From Thalassospiraceae bacterium LMO-JJ14 (lineage in GTDB: Bacteria; Pseudomonadota; Alphaproteobacteria; Rhodospirillales; Casp-alpha2): a stretch of 64,000 nt of DNA. Each line of letters opens with the position of its first letter. Position 1 is the stretch's first letter. The notes under the pieces were generated by a model that was not told the DNA's origin, ran no database searches, and saw only the letters and a program-made list of their open reading frames with translations. Below, one piece after another: positions 44,301-52,716 of the stretch. Position numbers and translations under genes: made by a program. Location of the stretch: positions 2,886,001-2,950,000 of the forward strand of contig CP134604.1 in the NCBI GenBank assembly GCA_021555105.2, given 5' to 3'.

Positions 44301-45406
44301 GCCGCGTTTCCCCTTACCAAAGTCGTTTCGTCGTTCCAATATTCTTCGTATGCAATCCAGCCGCGCCGGAAATCCGCCGCCGTTGCCTCACCGCTGCCAA
44401 GGGCGCCGAGCAATTCGCACCGACGCCGCACCGCCCTGTTCAAGGCCGGATCGAAAATGGCGGCAAGTTCACTTTCAAAATCGTCAAGGCTGTCTTCGTC
44501 GCCGTCCAGCCATCCAACCGCTGCTTCCCCGGCGAGCCCGCCGGAGATCACCGCCGACGCAATTCCGCCACCCGTCACCGGATTGGCAAGACCGCATGCG
44601 TCGCCGCAAAGTAAAACCGCCGTGTCCCCGAGCATGGCATAACTGAAAAGCCGTCCACCGACCGGGATTGCGCCGCCGGTATAAGACAACACCTCCGCGC
44701 CGACGCGCCCCTGGGCGACGAGATCTTCGTGGAGTTCGTTCAGGTAGTCCTTCAATACGGTGCGGGCACACGGGATCACGCCCGCGCCCAGGTTCGCAAC
44801 GTCGCCCCGCGGGAACAACCAGGCGTACCCGCCTGGCAGTTGTTCGCTAAGGAATATATCCGTGGCGTCGTGGGCGCGAAGCAAAGGCACCGTCAACTGG
44901 CGCGTCTCCACCATGTCGGTATTAACTGCACCGATTGCCGCGCCGACACATGAACGCGGGCCATCGCCGCCGATCAGTACCGGGGCTTTCAGGGTCTGGC
45001 CATCAGAAAGGTGCACAGCACCATCCTCTGCGATGGCTGCGATCTTGACCCCGAACCGGCAATCGCTCCCCGCATGGATGGCGTCCTCGACAAGCCGGCG
45101 GTCGAACGCTTCCCGGCTGATCATACGGCCCGGGAAATTCTCCGTCCGCTCGCATGTCTCGCCTTCGATAAACGTTTCCATGGCGTTGATCCGCTGGCGC
45201 GTAACGGCATCCAGTTCGCCAAGTTCCTGAGATACCATGGTCGGAATGAATTCAGCGCATTGCACCGGCATCCCGGCGCGGCGTTTACGTTCGAGCGCGA
45301 TAACGCGCTTGCCCTCCTTCGCCGCCGCCGCTGCAGCGCGCGCGCCGGCCGGCCCCAGACCGGCGACAATTACATCAGCGTCAAAGTTTTCACTTACGCC
45401 GCGCAT
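44297..45406 (-). CDS. Geranylgeranyl-reductase-like FAD oxidoreductase (LipT-like)
   Basis: 369-residue flavoprotein of the geranylgeranyl reductase group. FAD motif ADVIVAGLGPAGARAAAAAA (about residues 10-29), GGDGPRSCVGAAIG and CGDACGLANPVTGGGIASA near residue 270. It sits between two radical SAM genes, overlapping each by 13 and 4 bp, as LipT-type genes do in lipoate assembly clusters of sulfur oxidisers. It may supply reducing power for sulfur insertion. Confidence 0.8.
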   Translation of the reverse strand: MRGVSENFDADVIVAGLGPAGARAAAAAAKEGKRVIALERKRRAGMPVQCAEFIPTMVSQELGELDAVTRQRINAMETFIEGETCERTENFPGRMISREAFDRRLVEDAIHAGSDCRFGVKIAAIAEDGAVHLSDGQTLKAPVLIGGDGPRSCVGAAIGAVNTDMVETRQLTVPLLRAHDATDIFLSEQLPGGYAWLFPRGDVANLGAGVIPCARTVLKDYLNELHEDLVAQGRVGAEVLSYTGGAIPVGGRLFSYAMLGDTAVLLCGDACGLANPVTGGGIASAVISGGLAGEAAVGWLDGDEDSLDDFESELAAIFDPALNRAVRRRCELLGALGSGEATAADFRRGWIAYEEYWNDETTLVRGNAA

Positions 45407-46431
45407 GAAGACCCTTTCTCAAGGCTCAGACTGCCGCCGATCTTGATCGAGCAGCACGCATGTTCCTGATGATGCGCACGCCCTAACGCCTGCGCTAACG
45501 CTGCCGTACCGTCGGCAGGAAAAGCAATGCCATCCAGACCGGCCATGACGGCATAGGCATCGGTGACACGTTTGTGCATACCGGCAGGACGCGCGCACCC
45601 TAACAACACTTGCCGGTCGGGCAGCCTGCGACGCGCTTCCAGGAATACATGGCCGACGTCGGATGTGGGTGTCGTCACGAAGGTCCGGTTCTTGGCATAA
45701 AACGGCATGACGACGACCAGGACCAATGCATGCACATCGTGGCGCGAGACGATGTCGAGAGCGTTTTCCTCACCCAGCAATTCACCGTAGTGAAGGCCGA
45801 TCACGATATGCGGCACGATCTCCATGGACGTCGAGACCAACGCCGCAAGGGTCGCTTCGAAATCTTCTACGGGACGGTCGAGATGATAGACGTCGCGGAT
45901 GGTTTCCTGTGCGCCGATCACATCCATCATCGCCGTATCCACGCCGGCGCTTTCCATCAGCTTCGCACGTTTCTCATCAAGCAACGCGGTGTGGATTGCG
46001 ACCTTAAGGTCCGGGTAATCGCGTTTCAGGCCTTCTATCACCGGATAAAACCGCTCGTAAGCAATCTCGTTTTGCCGGTTGGACCCGCCTGAGAGCAGGA
46101 AGCCCTTTAAATCCTGCAGCATGATGAGGTCTCGGACTTTCTGATCCAGCATTTCGGGAGACGTTGCCGGAATCATGGGCTCGAGTATTTTGGCTTCGCA
46201 ATGATCACACATCAGCGCACAGCCGCCGGCGGTGATCGAAAATGCAGGGAAACTGTTCTTCGAACAGCCTTTCATCTCGGCGGATTCGAAATCCTTGAAG
46301 GTCGGTGTCGAGAAACGGATCGGCCGCGAGAGTGCAAGTGCCTGTTCACGCTCGAAAGCATTCACAAGATCACGGTCGAACTCGGCGTCCTCGTATTCTT
46401 CAATCGCCGAAACGGCGTCAATCCAGGCCAT
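45394..46431 (-). CDS. Radical SAM lipoyl synthase-like protein (LipS1-like by position)
   Basis: 345 residues. The cluster motif is GGCALMCDHCEAKIL (CxxxCxxC, about residues 69-83), with SITAGG before it. First gene of the lipS1-lipT-lipS2-ligase-GATase chain; it overlaps the next gene by 13 bp. It lacks an obvious octanoyl-binding signature, so the lipoyl-synthase role is from gene neighbourhood and the family. Motif GAATATG is 44 bp upstream, and the HDAC-like gene ends 76 bp upstream. Confidence 0.8.
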   Translation of the reverse strand: MAWIDAVSAIEEYEDAEFDRDLVNAFEREQALALSRPIRFSTPTFKDFESAEMKGCSKNSFPAFSITAGGCALMCDHCEAKILEPMIPATSPEMLDQKVRDLIMLQDLKGFLLSGGSNRQNEIAYERFYPVIEGLKRDYPDLKVAIHTALLDEKRAKLMESAGVDTAMMDVIGAQETIRDVYHLDRPVEDFEATLAALVSTSMEIVPHIVIGLHYGELLGEENALDIVSRHDVHALVLVVVMPFYAKNRTFVTTPTSDVGHVFLEARRRLPDRQVLLGCARPAGMHKRVTDAYAVMAGLDGIAFPADGTAALAQALGRAHHQEHACCSIKIGGSLSLEKGSSCAA

Positions 46432-46460
46432 CTCTATTCTCCCTGCGCCACGGAGCTTTT

Positions 46461-46481
46461 ATTATATAAAAATTGAATATG
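46461..46481. promoter_or_regulatory. CATATTC-type motif upstream of the lipoate-assembly genes
   Basis: ATTATATAAAAATT followed by GAATATG at 46475-46481, 44 bp upstream of the first radical SAM start. On the gene's strand it reads CATATTCAATTTTTATATA, nearly the same as the tusA/yeeE element. It suggests that the group can be transcribed separately from the upstream HDAC-like trio. Confidence 0.42.
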
Positions 46482-46507
46482 TATCGTGGCATTTTTTATT
46501 TTTTGGA

Positions 46508-47629
46508 TCAAACGACTTCTCTCCAATCGCTTCCAGTGTCACCGATCAATGCGGCGACTTCTTCGCGCACCGGCGCTTTGTTTGGTGCGTCATCCAGCCG
46601 CTCCCGCCAGGCTTGATCGATGTCTTCTTCGTCAACCAGATCGCATTCGATTTCGTCGAACCGAACCTTGATTTTCTCCGGCACGGGCCATGGCGGCGTC
46701 CTGCCAGAAAGCCGCCCCCAGAGCCCCGACCAGCAACGTGCCACGGTCCACGGATTGTACCCGCCGCCACCAAGAACGACGGCGCCGGGAACCCGTTCGG
46801 TGACAGCTGTGACCGCATCCCAGAGCGCAACATTCGAGAGCATCATACCCGAGAGCGGATCCCCGGCCAACGCGTCGGCACCGCACGTGATCACGGCGAC
46901 ATCGGGTTTGAGTTCCTCGATCATCGGCAGAACGGCGCCCGACATCAACGCCGCCAGTTCGCAGTCGTTGAAGCCCTTCGGAACAGGATAATTGTAGGCA
47001 CCGGCTCCCCTGCCGCCATGCGCGGTCCCCGTCCCGGGCCAGCGTGCGCGCTCATGAATAGAGAGCGTGACGACGCGCGGCTCATCCAGGAACGCGGCCT
47101 CGACCCCATCACCATGGTGGGCATCGAGATCAAGATAGAATATCGACCCCGCACCGCCGTCCAGCAATGTCATGATCGCCATGACCGGATCGTTGAAGTA
47201 ACAGAAACCGTGCGCATGGTCCGGCATGCCATGATGGGTGCCGCCTGCGGGGTTGAAAGCCACGCAACCAGCAAGCGCTTTTTCAGCCGCCAGAATAGAG
47301 CCGCCGCAAGTTGTCCGGGCGCGCTGTTCCAGACCTTCGAAAACCGGGTTTTCCATGGTTCCCAGTTGATACCGCACGCGGTCGTTTTCTTCCGCCCGCC
47401 CTGCCATGGCGACCCGTTTCACGGCCTCAAGATAATCGCGGTCATGGAACCGCAGCAGCGCCTTGTCATCGGCCATCGGACTGTCGAGATAATTTTCATC
47501 GAGCCAGGACATCGCCTCGCAAATCTCGAGCACGAGACCCACTCTTGGAATCGCCAAAGGGTGGTTGGCGCCGAAACCGGGACGGCGATAAATGTCACCG
47601 CCGACAAAAAACGGCCCGGCTGTTTTCAT
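46508..47629 (-). CDS. Histone-deacetylase-like (AcuC/class I HDAC fold) deacylase
   Basis: 373-residue zinc amidohydrolase of the HDAC fold. Visible active-site blocks: GGTHHGMPDHAHGFCYFND (His-His pair, about residues 129-147), YLDLDAHHGDGVEAAF (metal Asp/His, about residues 164-179), ITCGADALAGDPL and GGGGYNP. All catalytic residues look intact. Cytoplasmic. The start overlaps the diiron gene stop by four bases, and the stop is 76 bp before the lipoate-assembly genes. Bacterial relatives act on acetyl-lysine, polyamines or acetoin-related substrates. Given the neighbours, an acyl-lysine of the lipoyl protein is a possible target, but that is inference. Confidence 0.85.
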   Translation of the reverse strand: MKTAGPFFVGGDIYRRPGFGANHPLAIPRVGLVLEICEAMSWLDENYLDSPMADDKALLRFHDRDYLEAVKRVAMAGRAEENDRVRYQLGTMENPVFEGLEQRARTTCGGSILAAEKALAGCVAFNPAGGTHHGMPDHAHGFCYFNDPVMAIMTLLDGGAGSIFYLDLDAHHGDGVEAAFLDEPRVVTLSIHERARWPGTGTAHGGRGAGAYNYPVPKGFNDCELAALMSGAVLPMIEELKPDVAVITCGADALAGDPLSGMMLSNVALWDAVTAVTERVPGAVVLGGGGYNPWTVARCWSGLWGRLSGRTPPWPVPEKIKVRFDEIECDLVDEEDIDQAWRERLDDAPNKAPVREEVAALIGDTGSDWREVV

Positions 47630-48498
47630 TGCACGCTCGCCGTCGCCTGCGGATTATTCGAGAAACGCTTGTCTATCAGCTTCATTGCAGGCTCGGCGCA
47701 ACTCTCGGCCAACGACCGCCCGGCCGGGCTTCGGTGCGCCTGGCGCCAGACCTCCCGTGCGTTCGGAAATTGAAGCGCTTCCAGACTCTGCAAACTCGGA
47801 AACAGGGTCGCACTCAAGAAGCGCCGGATCAGCAGCTTCGTCAGCAGCCGGAACCCGGCACGCTCAACAGCCGACATCGCTTTGATTTTTTCGCCGAGCA
47901 GCGCTTTCGCCGCGGCAATGTGGCGGGCTTCGTCGGCGTGGTGCCACTGCATCACTTGGCGGGCCAGCGGGCAGATCGCCTGCCCCTCTCCGTCGGCTTC
48001 TTTCAGCGCTTTCAAGGCAAACGTATCGGTTACCGACTCGCCGATAAAGACCATGGCCCAGAACCCGGCACCCTTCGGATTCAGCATTTTCGCGACGGTG
48101 GTCAGTAGTCCGGTGGGCCCCAGCAGATGCTTGCCGCTCATCCCGGCCCGCTCGATCATTTTCAGAAACATAAGGCTGTGACCGGTCTCTTCGCGTACTT
48201 CCTGCAGAACAATCTGCGTCTCCAGCGTGTCGGCGGCGACAAAGCCCGCATGCGTGACCCGGTGAATCATCAAACCTTCCAGCCACAAACCGGCAGCACA
48301 CAAGCGCGCAAATTCGACGCGCGAGACCTGGCGTTTCTTGTTTTCGTCCAACTCGTTCCAAACGGGAAGGCTGGAAAGGCTGATCATGCTATCTGGCAGC
48401 CACGGCAGTTCGGGATCGGCGCCTGCCCAGTCGATCTCGTTCATCGGATCCTTGTAAGGCGGCACGGCGGCCGCAAGACGGTTGAAAATCGTACTCAT
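47626..48498 (-). CDS. AurF-like diiron oxygenase
   Basis: 290 residues, helical, with a ferritin-like diiron pattern: VLQEVREETGHSLMFLKMIE (about residues 97-116), FIGESVTDTFALKAL and WHHADEARHIAAAKALL. This is the AurF/diiron oxygenase type, which oxidises amines or hydroxylates organic substrates. Coupled to the genes on both sides by four-base overlaps (ATGA). No substrate can be named from the sequence. The role in a sulfur or lipoate context is not known to me. Confidence 0.75.
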   Translation of the reverse strand: MSTIFNRLAAAVPPYKDPMNEIDWAGADPELPWLPDSMISLSSLPVWNELDENKKRQVSRVEFARLCAAGLWLEGLMIHRVTHAGFVAADTLETQIVLQEVREETGHSLMFLKMIERAGMSGKHLLGPTGLLTTVAKMLNPKGAGFWAMVFIGESVTDTFALKALKEADGEGQAICPLARQVMQWHHADEARHIAAAKALLGEKIKAMSAVERAGFRLLTKLLIRRFLSATLFPSLQSLEALQFPNAREVWRQAHRSPAGRSLAESCAEPAMKLIDKRFSNNPQATASVQ

Positions 48499-49550
48499 GC
48501 AGTTACCGCCTTCCGTACATCAGATAATCCGCCGGCCCGCTGCCGCCACGCCTCACCAAGCAATTTCAGCGAGCGGGCAACCTCGTCGGGGAGCAGATCA
48601 CCACCGCCGCAGACCAGACTGACGCGATCCAGCCCCGCCGTCTCGAGTGCGGACAGCCGGGCGGTCACATGTTCGGGATCACCGACCGCCGCGAGGCCCA
48701 ATCGCTCAAGCACGGCGATCGACAGCATCTTGTCGAGCAACGGCACCGTCCACCCCAGTTGCCGGTAATGCTCATATCCCTCGACCTGCTTCGACAGCAT
48801 CGGCTTGGCAATCTCGAACAGCCGGCGGTAGACCCATACAATCCCACGCCGGGCGCGTTCACGTGCCGCTTTATGATCCTGCTCGCAGTAAACCGAAAGT
48901 GTGAACGATGTCTGCCCGCCGGCACAGGCCTTCCGGTAGCGGGCCAGATCCGCATTCACAAACGCCCACGGCTTGAACGGCCCGGTCATCACATTGAGGC
49001 CCTGCTGTGCGGCGAACGTAAACGTCTCGGGGCTGACCGCTGCAATCCACCCCTGATCAAGTCCACCCGGAACCGGCGGGTAAATGGGAAGCCTCTGCGC
49101 ATCGCGCTCGGCATGCCCGGTGCTTAAAATGTCCTGCAATTGCGCAAACTTGGCCTCAAAAATCTCACGGCTCTCGGCCGGGTTTATGCCAAAGCCGGCA
49201 AGTTCGGTTACCGTCACGCCGCGACCAACGCCCCACCGCACGCGGCCAGGCGCCAGTGCATCCAGCGTCGCCAGCCGCTCGGCAACCCGGACCGGGTCGT
49301 GCAGCGGCAGCGGAATGATCGCAAAACCGAGATTAATGCGCTTCGTCGCCTGGGAAACGGCCGCCAGCAACATATCAGGCGCGGCGGCATTCGAATAACC
49401 TTCGAGAAAGTGATGCTCGGGGAGCCACAGCGTATCCATGCCGGCAGCCTCTGCAGCGACCGCGATTTCGACCGTATCGCGTATGACGTCCGCAGGCGTC
49501 TTGGATATCCATGGCGGCGACGCCAGCTCCAGAAACAAGTCCAGTTTCAT
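48495..49550 (-). CDS. Luciferase-like (LLM class) flavin-dependent monooxygenase
   Basis: 351-residue bacterial-luciferase-fold protein with WLPEHHFLEGYSNA (about residues 42-55), GFAIIPLPLHDPVRVAERLA and WGVGRGVTVTELAGFG. Uses reduced flavin and oxygen on carbonyl, sulfur or other organic groups; members include sulfonate monooxygenases, so organosulfur substrates are plausible. First gene of a three-gene unit with the diiron oxygenase and HDAC-like genes, all joined by 4 bp overlaps. It is 78 bp downstream of the rhodanese gene. Confidence 0.85.
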   Translation of the reverse strand: MKLDLFLELASPPWISKTPADVIRDTVEIAVAAEAAGMDTLWLPEHHFLEGYSNAAAPDMLLAAVSQATKRINLGFAIIPLPLHDPVRVAERLATLDALAPGRVRWGVGRGVTVTELAGFGINPAESREIFEAKFAQLQDILSTGHAERDAQRLPIYPPVPGGLDQGWIAAVSPETFTFAAQQGLNVMTGPFKPWAFVNADLARYRKACAGGQTSFTLSVYCEQDHKAARERARRGIVWVYRRLFEIAKPMLSKQVEGYEHYRQLGWTVPLLDKMLSIAVLERLGLAAVGDPEHVTARLSALETAGLDRVSLVCGGGDLLPDEVARSLKLLGEAWRQRAGGLSDVRKAVTA

Positions 49551-49628
49551 TGCCCTACCCCATCAAGAGCATGCCGTCCCCGGACACGAAGATCAACAAT
49601 CAGCAGCCCAAGGCCGGCAGCAGCGCTT

Positions 49629-50000
49629 TCAGGTATCGACCGGGCCATCAATCTCGGTCCATGCATTGAATGTTTCGAGGGTGCGGACATCCTTGTATCC
49701 AAGGTCCAGAAGCGCGGCGCCGCAAAGCGCAGCCCGCGCCCCGGTGGCGCAATAGACTATGATTGTCTCGGCATCCTCAAAGTCGTCATTGAACAGCGGC
49801 GAGGCTTTATCCGCCTTGAACTCCAGGGTGCCGCGGGAAACATGTAAAGCACCTTCAATTTTACCGCCCCTTGCGATCTCGTGCTCATCACGCACATCAA
49901 CGATCAGCACATCGCTGCGACCGGCCAGTTCCTTGACCTCTTCCGCGGAAATCGTGCTTAACCGCAGCTTTGCCGCCTTAACTTTTTCCATTATCGACAT
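49629..50000 (-). CDS. Cytoplasmic rhodanese-like protein
   Basis: 123-residue single rhodanese domain with the active-site loop VYCATGARAALCG (Cys about residue 83) and the structural VDVRDEHEIARGG. No signal peptide. Could move sulfane sulfur in the cytoplasm. Its start overlaps the end of a small upstream reading frame; AAGGGGGAA precedes the ATG. Followed by the LLM/diiron/HDAC unit on the same strand. Confidence 0.85.
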   Translation of the reverse strand: MSIMEKVKAAKLRLSTISAEEVKELAGRSDVLIVDVRDEHEIARGGKIEGALHVSRGTLEFKADKASPLFNDDFEDAETIIVYCATGARAALCGAALLDLGYKDVRTLETFNAWTEIDGPVDT

Positions 50001-50161
50001 TTGTTCCCCCTTGCCTGAATCAGGGCTGCCGATTCCAAGGCATCGGCATATTCACCGTTGCCAATGCACATGTGCCCACAAGACTCGCCTCTAATACCAA
50101 CAGCCATCGCCTCGCCACCCCTTAAAAGCGTCTCATGTTCATGAGGGGAGATAGCTTGCAT
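49991..50161 (-). CDS. Possible small protein overlapping the rhodanese start
   Basis: 56-residue reading frame whose first half resembles the N-terminus of a rhodanese domain (ISPHEHETLLRGGEAMAVGI). Its stop overlaps the next gene's ATG by ten bases, as in coupled genes. GGAAGAG lies 8 bp upstream of the ATG and the GAATATG motif lies 48 bp upstream. The C-terminal half matches nothing known. It could be a remnant of a duplicated domain, a real small peptide or a leader. Evidence is limited. Confidence 0.4.
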   Translation of the reverse strand: MQAISPHEHETLLRGGEAMAVGIRGESCGHMCIGNGEYADALESAALIQARGNKCR

Positions 50162-50194
50162 ATGCCGAACTCTTCCAACAAATTCATAAATTAC

Positions 50195-50215
50195 AATATA
50201 TATTATATGAATATG
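50195..50215. promoter_or_regulatory. CATATTC-type motif upstream of the rhodanese genes
   Basis: AATATATATTATAT followed by GAATATG (50209-50215), 48 bp upstream of the small reading frame. An ATTC half-site is at 50182-50185. AT-rich surroundings. Confidence 0.4.
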
Positions 50216-50292
50216 ATAGAAAAGAGTGTCGCCACCGAGGTGCTGTGAACCGACAAGCACTCAACGGACATCGTCCAGAAAATGGGATGAGG

Positions 50293-51177
50293 TTAGACCG
50301 GTCCCAGAACCATTTCGATAAGGGCCGACTGCGCATCGCTCGGCTTCGCCTTGCTACGGCGGACCATCATGAATTTACGCGGCGGCATATCGAGAGGAAG
50401 GGCACGCAGCAATTCGGCTTCAATGGCGGTTGCAACCACATGCCGGGAGAGGACGGCAGCACCGACCCCCGCCACAACCGCCTCGCGCACGGCCTCGTTG
50501 CTCGGAAGTTCGAGGATAATGTTGAGATCGGACAAGCTCAGACCTTCGTCGGCGGCAAGCTTTTCCAATACCCCCCGGGTGCCGGAGCCGGGCTCACGCA
50601 CAACCCACGGCACGGAAGTCAGATCAATGGCCCTTTTCCCTCGTCCCAATGAAGGCCAGCGTTTAAATGGCACGACCATAACCGGTTGGTCGTGATCCAC
50701 CTCGTCCAGCTTCAGATTTTTAGAACTGATGGAGCCTTCGACGAAGCCGATGTCGGCATCTCCGGCATCGACGAGGTTTTCGACCTCACGCGTATTGCCG
50801 ATGGAAATATTGAGATTGATCCCCGGGTAGCAGTCATGAAAAGCGGCCAGGCGGCGCGGCAGCCAGTAATTGGCGATGGTCTGGCTGGCGGCGATCTCCA
50901 GCCGGCCGATCGTGCGCCCCCCAAGGGCATCCAGCATGCGTTCCGCCGCCTGGGCCCGTTCCAGTACGTCATGCGCATGTTCCAGAAAGATTCGCCCGAC
51001 TTCCGATAGCTCTATGGCCCGGCCAACGCGATTGAACAGCTTGATATCGTGCTGCTTCTCGATTGCAGATATGGCAGCCGATGCTGCGGATTGCGTAATA
51101 TGGAGCTTTTCGGCGGCACGGGTGACATGCCCGAATTCGGCGACAGCGGCAAAGATCTTTAGCTGCGTAAGGGTCAT
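50293..51177 (-). CDS. LysR family regulator in the sulfur island
   Basis: 294 residues: helix-turn-helix at residues 1-60 (MTLTQLKIFAAVAEFGHVTR, AAEKLHITQSAASAAISAIE) and an effector domain of CysL/CbbR-like type. Divergent from the CBS-domain gene, with an AT-rich 231 bp region between. Its position suggests control of sulfur or electron-balance genes; the target is not shown by sequence. The GAATATG motif overlaps its own promoter. Confidence 0.88.
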   Translation of the reverse strand: MTLTQLKIFAAVAEFGHVTRAAEKLHITQSAASAAISAIEKQHDIKLFNRVGRAIELSEVGRIFLEHAHDVLERAQAAERMLDALGGRTIGRLEIAASQTIANYWLPRRLAAFHDCYPGINLNISIGNTREVENLVDAGDADIGFVEGSISSKNLKLDEVDHDQPVMVVPFKRWPSLGRGKRAIDLTSVPWVVREPGSGTRGVLEKLAADEGLSLSDLNIILELPSNEAVREAVVAGVGAAVLSRHVVATAIEAELLRALPLDMPPRKFMMVRRSKAKPSDAQSALIEMVLGPV

Positions 51178-51189
51178 ATGAATTGATAA

Positions 51190-51207
51190 AATATATGTGT
51201 GAATATG
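51190..51207. promoter_or_regulatory. CATATTC-type motif in the lysR/CBS divergent region
   Basis: AATATATGTGT followed by GAATATG (51201-51207), 24 bp upstream of the lysR start. The 51178-51408 interval separates lysR from the CBS gene and contains no gene. Confidence 0.4.
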
Positions 51208-51408
51208 ACAATTACTATTTGTTAGATTTATCAGTCAAAATGCCCAGAATAACCAGTGTAGGGAAATAAATTCAGGTGAGGTGCGAAAACACTCTCTGGA
51301 GTCCGATACGTGTTATTCGGGTCCATCCGCTGACAAAACGTCTGCACGAATGGTCACGGGGCTTCGAACACATCGCTAAGAGAAAATACCCGATAGGAGG
51401 AATAAATA

Positions 51409-51843
51409 ATGCAAATCAGGGACATCCTGCGGATCAAGAAAACCACATTAGCCGCCACCTTGCCCGACGCATCAATTAAGGTCGCGATCGACCTGCTGAG
51501 CGAGCACAATATCGGCGCCCTGCCGGTTTGCGATGCATCCAACAAGGTCGTGGGCATACTCTCCGAACGGGACATTGTTCGCTGGCTTTCGAAGAACTTA
51601 TTGAACTTCGAAAACGTTCAGGTTTCCGGGCTGATGACGTCTGATGTCGTTACGTGCACAGAAGACTTCGACCTCGTAGACGTCATGACCATGATGGACA
51701 AAAATGGTATCCGCCATATGCCCGTGGTATCGGATGACAAGTTGATCGGGATGGTGAGTTCCCGCGACATTCTGCATACGCTTCACGACGATATGAAAGC
51801 GTATGCGACGAAAATGACTCTGAATTATGAGATCATGCGCTAA
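51409..51843 (+). CDS. CBS-domain-pair protein
   Basis: 144-residue cytoplasmic protein made of two CBS domains: about residues 7-61 (TLPDASIKVAIDLLSEHNIG, ALPVCDASNKVVGILSERDI) and about 72-130 (VVTCTEDFDLVDVMTMMDKN, IRHMPVVSDDKLIGMVSSRD). CBS pairs bind adenine nucleotides such as ATP, AMP or S-adenosyl-methionine and act as energy sensors. GGAGG lies 12 bp before the ATG. Stands alone on the plus strand between lysR and the CysH-like gene. Confidence 0.9.
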   Translation: MQIRDILRIKKTTLAATLPDASIKVAIDLLSEHNIGALPVCDASNKVVGILSERDIVRWLSKNLLNFENVQVSGLMTSDVVTCTEDFDLVDVMTMMDKNGIRHMPVVSDDKLIGMVSSRDILHTLHDDMKAYATKMTLNYEIMR

Positions 51844-52022
51844 GCCTTCGGGAGCAAGTACCCGTTTCTGAGAGCGATACTTTCTCAGCACCCGCGATAT
51901 TGAACCCCGGAGCGGATAGGAGCGACTTCACACCCTTTGCCAGCAAATCCCTGTTTCCGGCTGCCATTTGAGTTATATTATGACGGCAAGCTTATGCATC
52001 CAGTTTTTGGAGGATAGTGATC

Positions 52023-52646
52023 ATGGCAATGTCACTGCCGGAAATCATCAATGAGTGCGAGGGAATGGAAGCGGCAGAACTTTTGCGCTACCTCGTCGTC
52101 GATAAATTTCCCGGCAAGGTCATGGTCACGGCATCTCTTCGTGCCCGAAGCGTGGCAACGCTCCGACTGATTGCGGATATCGATCCGGCGACACCGGTCG
52201 TATTTTGCCACATGAAAAACGTCTTCCAGGAAAGCCTTGAGTATAAATCGACGATTATTGAAGAACTGGGTCTGACGGATGTCAGGGCCCCGGCTGAAGA
52301 TCCTGGAATTATACACGGAGATTCTTATCACTGTGAAAACCTGTGGGGCGACGATCCCGACGACGGCACCCGCCGATACTCCACGATCCCCTTGAATGAA
52401 ACGCTCAAACCCTTCGATTGCTGGATCAGTGCCGTGTATCACAATCCCTACACATACGAACCGCGTCCGAAGTTGTCAGCGGAGGGCCGTATCCTTCGCG
52501 TTCATCCTTTGGCCGGCTGGACGCAAGACGAAGTGCGCGCATATCTGAAAGAACGCAATCTACCGTTCCACCCCAAGGCGATGCAGCTGGTTCACCAAAA
52601 CATCGCGCCCACACCTTTCATCCATACCGACGATTATCATTACTGA
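52023..52646 (+). CDS. PAPS/APS-reductase-fold protein lacking the catalytic C-terminal motif
   Basis: 207 residues of the adenine-nucleotide alpha-hydrolase fold seen in CysH, with the C-terminal block GRILRVHPLAGWTQDEVRAY (about residues 160-179) and WGDDPDDGTRRYSTIPLNETL. It lacks the ECG(I/L)H motif and the paired cysteines that bind the Fe-S cluster in APS reductases, so it is not a normal assimilatory enzyme. It may bind APS or ATP in another role. The ATG at 52023 was chosen (GGAGG 9 bp upstream); a GTG at 52017 is nearer the site. Confidence 0.7.
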   Translation: MAMSLPEIINECEGMEAAELLRYLVVDKFPGKVMVTASLRARSVATLRLIADIDPATPVVFCHMKNVFQESLEYKSTIIEELGLTDVRAPAEDPGIIHGDSYHCENLWGDDPDDGTRRYSTIPLNETLKPFDCWISAVYHNPYTYEPRPKLSAEGRILRVHPLAGWTQDEVRAYLKERNLPFHPKAMQLVHQNIAPTPFIHTDDYHY

Positions 52647-52716
52647 TTATTGCGGCCTGAGTTTCAAAAGTGACGCCTCCCCAAACCCCACCGCCTGAAA
52701 TAACGACGTTGTTTTC

